From: Celoporthe dispersa
Taxonomy: Eukaryota > Ascomycota > Sordariomycetes > Diaporthales > Cryphonectriaceae
Reading direction: 5' to 3'
Assembly (NCBI GenBank): GCA_016584495.1
Contig: WAID01000002.1
Location: 682,001-746,000, forward strand
DNA: 64,000 bases
A program made the position numbers and the translations under genes. Shown one piece after another: positions 57,177 through 64,000 of this stretch (positions are counted from its first letter, which is position 1; every line of letters starts with the position of its first letter). Below the pieces are notes generated by a model. It worked only from the letters and a program-made list of their open reading frames with translations, did no database searches and had not been told where the DNA came from.

Positions 57177-57923
57177 TATGGACCCTAGGGGAGGTGTAGG
57201 CGGACTGGACAAAAGATCAAGTTACCAACAATCCACGAGAAAGAGTGCGAGCAGAGAAAGAAAGAGAGAGAGAGCTTGATTGAGAGTGTAGTTGGAGGAA
57301 TGTCCGGTCTCCTAGTACTTGGGGTGCTCCGAAGATGTTCTGGGGATGAGATCACTTCCTCGGCAATTCGGTACCCCAGTGGTACCTTGAGCCTTCGCTA
57401 TCCGCTGCCGGCCGTCAACCTGGGTCACACGCCCAGACCTCAGTCAATAATAAACATAAAAACACTATCATTACAGACTTGAATTTATGAGGAGGCTCCT
57501 ACATTGTTCTGATACCCTCTCATCGCCTTCTTTCACTGTTGGTCGTCCAGCTAAAATCTGCATATAATTCGGGACTTCAAAGAGACTTGAAAGCTTAGTA
57601 GCTAGGTCGAGGGTACAGGCCTTGTCAGCCAGTAACTCCATACAGTAAGCCGGGGGTGGCTTCTCATTGGGCCCCCCGCGCCACTGGCTTGCCCCCTAGA
57701 GCGTCGCAGCGCCCGGGGGGGGGGGCTTAATTACTGCCTGCTATCGATATCGGCGCTGTTCCCTTTCGACGCCCCGCGATTCTCTGCTGGACGACATCGG
57801 TACCAACACCAGGTGCAAGCCGACAAACGCTTCCAACACAACTCCTGTCTGATCATCTCACCTGGCAACTTCTCGCGTATTAATCTCTCCTCTTGCCCCC
57901 GCAACATCTCCAGCCTCGTCACG
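57177..57923. other. Shared divergent promoter region of the thiolase and RAD6 genes
   Basis: 747 nt between head-to-head genes. It contains a G11 run (57716-57726) and a TC/CT-rich leader just before the RAD6 start. No gene recognised. Confidence 0.55.
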
Positions 57924-58626
57924 ATGTCTACCGCCGCCCGCCGTCGCCTGATGCGTGACTTCAAGGTGCGCATCCCGCCACTTCGGCCCTGGAATCAACG
58001 CTGACCCTACTCGACAGCGCATGCAAACGGACCCCCCGGCCGGTGTCTCAGCATCACCTCTTGCTGATAATGTCATGACATGGTGCGTCGTTGTCGACTC
58101 CGGGACGGCTGGGTTGTCTGGAAGAAAGAGGGACTGACGGTGAAACCCATTCCTCCTTGCGCACAGGAACGCCGTGATCATTGGCCCCGCCGATACGCCC
58201 TTTGAGGACGGAACCTTCCGACTCGTCATGCACTTCGAGGAGCAGTATCCCAACAAGCCACCCTCGGTCAAGTTCATCAGCCAGATGTTCCACCCCAATG
58301 TCTACGCCACGGGCGAGCTGTGCCTGGACATCCTGCAGAACCGCTGGAGCCCGACGTACGATGTGGCTGCGGTGCTGACAAGCATCCAGAGGTGTGTGAG
58401 CTCAAGGCGCCGGACTCGTCAGGACAGGCCGTGTGAAGGATGTGGCGGGGCTTTCGGAGGGCTAATACACAATGGCTGACACGTGCGACCCTGCAGTCTA
58501 CTCAACGACCCCAACACCGGATCACCCGCCAACGTCGAGGCTTCGAACCTGTACAAGGATCACCGTAAGGAGTATACCAAGAGGGTGCGAGAGACGGTCG
58601 AGAAGAGCTGGGAAGACTCGAGCTGA
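57924..58626 (+). CDS. RAD6: Ubiquitin-conjugating enzyme E2 Rad6/Ubc2
   Basis: Rad6 attaches ubiquitin to histone H2B (with Bre1), PCNA (with Rad18) and N-end-rule substrates (with Ubr1); the Neurospora orthologue is MUS-8. Four exons (57924-57965, 58018-58082, 58167-58391, 58497-58626) give 153 residues. The sequence has MSTAARRRLMRDFKRMQ, the HPN motif (FHPNVYATGELCLDILQNRWSP) with catalytic Cys88, and LLNDPNTGSPANVEA. It ends KSWEDSS and lacks the long acidic tail of the S. cerevisiae enzyme, as in other filamentous fungi. All junctions restore consensus (K-R, W-N split codon, QS-LLND). No frame damage. Confidence 0.97.
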
Positions 58627-60364
58627 AGGCCTGACACGGCCGGAGATGGGAGAGGCGGTGCTTTACTATTCATATGCGGGGCGTTCTTTAATTGCTACTG
58701 AACAAGGGAGTCATGGCGTCTGTGGTTCCCGATTCCTCATCCCCCTCTACTTCTTTCTCAGCTTGACGGGCGTTCAAGAGGAGATGGTCTGCCCATAGCA
58801 TAGTCCTCTTGTGAGGCGGTAGCAAGGCAGAGATTGTGGTCCCTCGGCGTCGGTTACATTTAAATTCAATGCTTATTAGCTGTACATGGATACAAATTGT
58901 CGATAGACCGGGCTGCCCAGGTGATGAGCCTATCCACGTGATTAGAGTATCGCACGCAGACAGGCTCAAACGAGGCGGGAGTCAGACAGCCAAGAAACGT
59001 CTAGGCGGTGAGGGTACAGCAAGTCTACCATGACCTCATGAATAGGATGATCTTCAAAAAAAAAAAGAACAGTCATAGGCGACACTCGTATGTTTCTCGC
59101 AAATCGTTCCTCATGGCGATGCAGGTAGACTTGAACCAACACGTCTTGATCATAGCTGCCACCACGCGGGTGCCTAGAGAACCGCCTACACCACGACGAA
59201 CCCCCTTTAGTGCTTGCGTCTACAGTAGCGGGAACACGTGAAGTGTGCATGAACGCCTAGGATAGAAGAACCATGGCCGCTCTCTTACTGTCCGCAAGGC
59301 TGAATATCTGTCGAATCGTGTGTCTGTACTAAAAGATTACCCATACTAATGAATAATCACTTGCTGAGACGTTGGAGAGGATTCTGGCTGATCCTGGCGC
59401 TCACGAATCCAGACGTGTCGCAGGGAGCCGTTGGCTGAGGTTCCTCGGCCGTAGGTCAGAGCCTAAGCAAGTGTGCATAAACGTCGCATCCCTGCGCAAA
59501 TTAGGTTGCAGGTTCAGCCCGGCAACTACTGCTGAAGATGCTGCGCTGGTGAGCTGGCAGGTAGGCCGCATGTACTAGGAGACATTTTAGTGGGAACACG
59601 ATGAGAAGTCACACCAGACAGCGGTGGTTTCTGCGAACGTTCCGGTATGAACGACAAGGCAATGGCCCTGTGACGACCTTCCTTGGACAATCGACATTGT
59701 GACACACCCCCGATCAGCGACTGGCCTTTGTCTTGTAGAACCTGCACATTCCATAGCCAAGCCCGTGTGATTCGGTATGTTCCTTTTGCTGTGTGGTACA
59801 TAGAAACTAAGTCCTAATATACTGTAAGCCTAAGTCTTGTGACGGCACAGCCGTGGACCCGCAACCGTACGCGCATGTGTGCTGTGTGTATATGTGTGTG
59901 TGTGTGTTTTAGCGCGTCTGTTTCGAATGACTCGACCAGACTTCAACCCGCCAGCCCGCCAGTCTTCGACAGATCCACCCTGATCTGCAGTGGTTGTTTC
60001 TCCCCCCCCCTCCACCTCCTCTGAATCACCAACAGCCCAGTCTTCCAGGCTGCTGCTGCTGCTGCGACGACAAGACAGAACTTTCTCTATACAACAACGT
60101 TCTCAGACGCATCTTACACCTTCGAAGGCAGACCAGACACAGCAGGACTTGTCGATCTTGGCTTCTCCGACAGGAAGAAGACCAACTTGCAACGCCCCAC
60201 CGCGACTTCTGGAGCTGTCCCTCCCTTTACCGACTTCTCGTGGCGGGTCGCCTATCTGGCCTCCTCTGTTTTTTCGACCTGACTACTCGAACCTGCGGCT
60301 TGCCGCATGAGCTACCTGCTGATATCCTCACTCCCCTCCCGTTTCAGCGATCGAACCCGCCAAA
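58627..60364. other. Intergenic region upstream of kinesin-1
   Basis: No gene recognised. An A10 run is at 59057-59066 and TG repeats at 59890-59908. The last 400 nt are C/T-rich and probably form the kinesin 5' leader. Confidence 0.5.
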
Positions 60365-63319
60365 ATGTCGAGTGCAAATAGCATCAAGGTTGTGGCCCGG
60401 TTCAGGCCTCAGAACCGGGTCGAGATCGAATCCGGCGGCCAGCCCATTGTTAAGTTCGATGGGGATGACACCGTGTCGATCGATGTATGTTTCCCCAAAC
60501 GAAGAAGAAAAAACCCCCCCCCAAAAACCAACAGAAAGGAGATCCCGCCTTTGGATCTGCAGACGCAAGAAGAAGCTGCTGATGAGTGATGCCTGCAACA
60601 GTCCAAGGAGGCCCAAGGCGCCTTCACCTTCGACCGCGTGTTCGATATGCAGTGCAAGCAGTCAGACATCTTTGACTACTCGATCCGACCCACCGTCGAC
60701 GACATCCTAAACGGCTACAATGGGACAGTCTTCGCATACGGTCAGACCGGTGCCGGAAAGTCCTTCACCATGATGGGCTCAAGCATAGACGACGAGACAA
60801 ACCGAGGTGTCATCCCGCGTATCGTCGAGCAGATCTTCGCAAGCATCATGTCCAGCCCCAGCACGATAGAGTACACGGTCCGCGTGAGCTACATGGAGAT
60901 CTACATGGAGCGCATCCGAGATTTGATGGCGCCTCAGAACGACAACCTGCCTGTGCACGAAGAAAAGAACCGGGGTGTCTACGTCAAGGGCCTCCTAGAA
61001 ATATACGTCTCGAGCGTGCAGGAGGTCTTCGAGGTCATGCGGAGAGGCGGCAACGCGCGAGCTGTCGCCGCAACCAATATGAACCAGGAGTCCTCTCGCT
61101 CACACTCCATCTTCGTCATCACCGTTACACAGAAGAATGTCGAGACCGGCTCGGCCAAGAGCGGTCAGCTGTTCTTGGTCGATCTCGCGGGTAGTGAGAA
61201 GGTTGGCAAGACCGGTGCCAGCGGCCAGACTCTGGAAGAGGCCAAGAAGATCAACAAGAGTTTGAGTGCGCTCGGAATGGTCATTAACTCCCCTGACGGA
61301 CGGCAAATCCTCACACGTTCCCTACCGAGACTCCAAGCTCACACGTATCTTGCAAGAGTCCCTGGGTGGCAACAGTCGGACGACCCTGATTATCAACTGC
61401 TCGCCAAGTAGTTACAATGATGCCGAAACTCTCAGCACCTTGCGGTTCGGTATGCGCGCCAAGTCTATCAAGAACAAGGCAAAGGTCAACGCCGAGTTGA
61501 GCCCGGCGGAGCTGAAGATGCTCCTTGGCAAGGCAAAGACTCAAATCACAACCTTTGAGAATTACATTGTGAATCTGGAAGGCGAGGTACAACAGTGGCG
61601 GTCAGGCGAGGCTGTTCCGAAGGACAAGTGGGTGCCTCCGCTCTCTGCAGATGGCGTCCAGCAGAAGTCCTTGCCTGCGAGGCCAGCTACGCCCTCGAAA
61701 CTCATACCTGACAGTCGTGCCGAGACGCCGGCTATCTCGGAACGCGCAGGCACACCTTCGATTCCAATGGATAAAGACGAGCGAGAGGAGTTCCTCCGGC
61801 GGGAGAACGAACTCCAGGATCAGCTCTCCGAGAGAGAGTCGCAGGCCGTAGCTGCAGAGAAGGCGCTGCGCGAGACCAAGGAGGAGCTGACTATTATCAA
61901 GGAGCACGACGGCAAACTCGGAAAGGAGAACGAGAAATTGAACAGTGATGTCAATGAGGTCAGGATGCAGCTGGAGCGGCTCACTTTCGAGGGCAAGGAG
62001 GCGCAGATCACCATGGATGCCCTCAAGGAGGCCAACTCGGAGCTCACGACCGAGCTTGATGAGGTGAAGCAGCAGCTCTTGGACGTCAAGATGAGTGCCA
62101 AGGAGAACGGCACGGCTCTTGACGAAAAGGAGAAGAAGAAGGCGGAGAAGATGGCACAAATGATGGCTGGTTTCGACCTAGGCAGCGACGTCTTTAGCGA
62201 CAACGAAAGGTCGATTGGCGAGGCTATCCAGCAGCTCGACCAGCTGCACGAGATCAGCTCCGGCGGCGACGTTATCCCGGCCGACGACCTCAAGTCCATC
62301 CGGGAAAAGCTTGTTGCTACGCAGGGCATCGTGCGGCAGGCAGAGCTGTCGATGTACAGCTCGACAACCAACAACTTCGATGCTAAGCGCAGGGCAGAGC
62401 TGGAGGCCCGTCTCGCCAGCATGCAGCAGGAATACGAGGACCTTCTGGCCCGCAATCTCGGTGAGACGGATGCCGAGGAGATCAAGGCGCGGCTTGAACA
62501 GGCGTATGCTTCCAAGCAAGGCACACAGATGGAGCTTGTTGATGAGCTCAAGACGGACATCTCGCAGAAGGCTGCCGAGAACGAGCGGATGAAGGTCCTG
62601 ATCGAGGACCTCCAGCGACAGGTCAAGGCGGGCACGGTAGCGCCGATGGCCAACGGCAAAACGGTCGCGCAGCAGATGGCGGAGTTTGACGTTATGAAGA
62701 AGTCGCTCATGCGCGACCTGCAGAACCGGTGCGAGCGCGTTGTCGAGCTGGAGATCTCCCTGGACGAGACGCGCGAGCAGTACAACAACGTGCTGCGGTC
62801 CTCCAACAACCGCGCTCAGCAGAAGAAGATGGCGTTCCTGGAGCGCAACCTCGAGCAGCTTACCCAGGTGCAGAGGCAGCTTGTTGAGCAGAACTCCAGT
62901 CTCAAGAAGGAGGTTGCCATCGCGGAGAGGAAGCTCATCGCGAGAAACGAGCGGATCCAGAGCCTCGAGAGCCTTCTCCAGGACAGCCAGGAGAAGATGG
63001 CCCAGGCCAACCACAAGTATGTCACCAATAATAATATCTATTACCCAAGGCAGATGGATGCAGTACTGATGAATGATCCGATAGGTTTGAGGTCCAGCTT
63101 GCTGCTGTCAAGGAGCGCCTGGAAGCCGCCAAGGCAGGCAGCACGCGCGGCCTGAACTCCCCCACCGGCGGCATGGGAGGCTTCAGCTTCGCCAACGCTG
63201 GCAGCAGAATCGCCAAGCCCCTCCGGGGCGGCGGTGACGCACCCTCGTCCAACCCAACCATCCAGAACCTCCAGGAGAACGCTAACAAGCGGACGAGCTG
63301 GTTCTTCCAGAAGAGCTAG
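60365..63319 (+). CDS. Kinesin-1 heavy chain (conventional fungal kinesin)
   Basis: This plus-end microtubule motor carries vesicles toward hyphal tips. Exons 60365-60484, 60602-63016 and 63085-63319 give about 922 residues, close to the Neurospora conventional kinesin. The motor domain has VVARFRPQN, P-loop GQTGAGKS (87-94), switch I NQESSRSHS, switch II DLAGSEKVGKTGA and HVPYRDSKLTRILQESLGGN. A long coiled coil follows, interrupted near 310-360 residues after the motor. The tail has SRIAKPLRGG, the IAK autoinhibition motif (887-889), and ends KRTSWFFQKS. One break: C4 at 61290-61293 has one base too many; correction turns VINSPDGRQ into VINSLTDGKSSHVPYRDSKL. Introns sit after SID (117 nt) and within a Lys codon before FEVQLAAVKERLE (68 nt). 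Confidence 0.95.
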
Positions 63320-64000
63320 GTGGGCAGTCCTGCGGCCTAGGAGGAGCGGTTCTGAAGCAGAGATGTATCAACACCTATCCCCCCTCCAAGGTGTAAGCTG
63401 TAGCGGGTCGGGGATACTGGTATCCCCCTCCCCCCTGTCTTGCACATACAGCCTGATTGACTATCATCCATCCTGTCAAAGCACGCAAGAGGTGGTTGCA
63501 AGCAAACTACTATACCCCAGCCTCAATATATGTATTCCCTTTGTCCAGTGCTTATAAGATTAGGGAAGAGAGAGAGAGAGAGAGAGAGAGGAGATTATGC
63601 CAGACCCATAGATGGAGACCAGAGCTCGGAGTTCTACGTCTTTTACCCTTTTTTATTTTTGGGGGGGGAGGGGGAGAGGGGAGAGGGATTCTGAAGTGGC
63701 CTGGATATCTACAGAGAAAGATCGAGACCTACGGTGACTTTGGAGTACCACGGTGCGATGAGAGCTGCAGCCATCTTGGACATTGTCGCTGGGTAGAAGT
63801 AGGGGGAGGAGGAGGGAGGAGAGGAAAAGAGAAGCAGAGCGCGCTATAGATGGGAGGGACACGACGATCCTAGGGTGGCAAGACAAGGGAGGGGCAAACA
63901 GGGCCATGATTTTTATCTGGTTTCCCGCATCGCAGGGCAGAGCAAGCAAGCATGGGAAGCGGACTCGGTCATTCATCTTTTGTTTCAACGGACTATGATG
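63320..64000. other. 3' flank of kinesin gene
   Basis: Probable 3' untranslated region and flank, with an (AG)12 run (63567-63590) and a G8 run (63661-63668). No further gene seen before the window ends. Confidence 0.55.

Noticed and set aside
61820..62809. 329-codon minus-strand open frame
   Set aside because: Antisense shadow of the kinesin coiled coil; Ser/Leu/Arg-rich composition reflects the Glu/Lys/Leu codons opposite.

Overview
The window is nuclear DNA of a filamentous ascomycete, most likely a Sordariomycete. The genes have short GT-AG introns (about 55-170 nt), the intergenic DNA is rich in pyrimidine tracts and microsatellites, and the products match typical fungal families. These include a SreA-type iron GATA factor, an arginine-specific carbamoyl phosphate synthetase with its arginine attenuator peptide, a fungal kinesin-1 with an IAK tail, a SUN-family wall protein and a Clr2-like silencing factor. 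The class assignment is inferred from protein character; no search was possible.

Layout. 2.3-4.3 kb (+): siderophore/iron GATA repressor. 5.6-16 kb: five minus-strand genes (TVP15 Golgi protein; CPA1 with a spliced upstream ORF; ETF beta; ArfGAP; two-RRM RNA-binding protein). 18.4-21.0 kb (+): Tah18-type diflavin reductase, converging on a single-pass membrane protein (-, 22.3-24.0 kb). 24.0-28.5 kb: gene-poor and repeat-rich. 28.5-30.8 kb (+): tandem pair of related unknown genes. 32.1-33.4 kb (+): membrane-anchored esterase, converging on a large F-box/WD/UIM protein (-, 33.6-37.1 kb). 37.1-42.9 kb: second gene-poor sector. 42.9-44.1 kb (+): Cys-rich putative zinc protein, converging on a Clr2-like gene (-, 45.7-47.8 kb). 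Then SUN protein (-), Csn12-like PCI protein (-), mitochondrial acetyl-CoA acetyltransferase (-), and RAD6 (+) followed by kinesin-1 (+).

The genes form no pathway cluster; most are housekeeping loci with their own promoters. The clearest regulatory system is the CPA1 leader. A 24-codon attenuator uORF there is split by two introns, and the first intron sits immediately before the Asp-12 codon, so the arrest peptide exists only in spliced mRNA.

A second window-wide feature is a set of 16 inferred one-base reading-frame breaks in ten otherwise intact genes, nearly all in short G/C runs. Splice sites and conserved sequence continue on both sides of each break, and every gene's exon total is a multiple of three once the breaks are allowed for. 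They look like homopolymer-length errors or very recent indels rather than old pseudogenes. CDS spans below cover the whole inferred gene, including introns and break points. No tRNA, rRNA, transposon or CRISPR was recognised.
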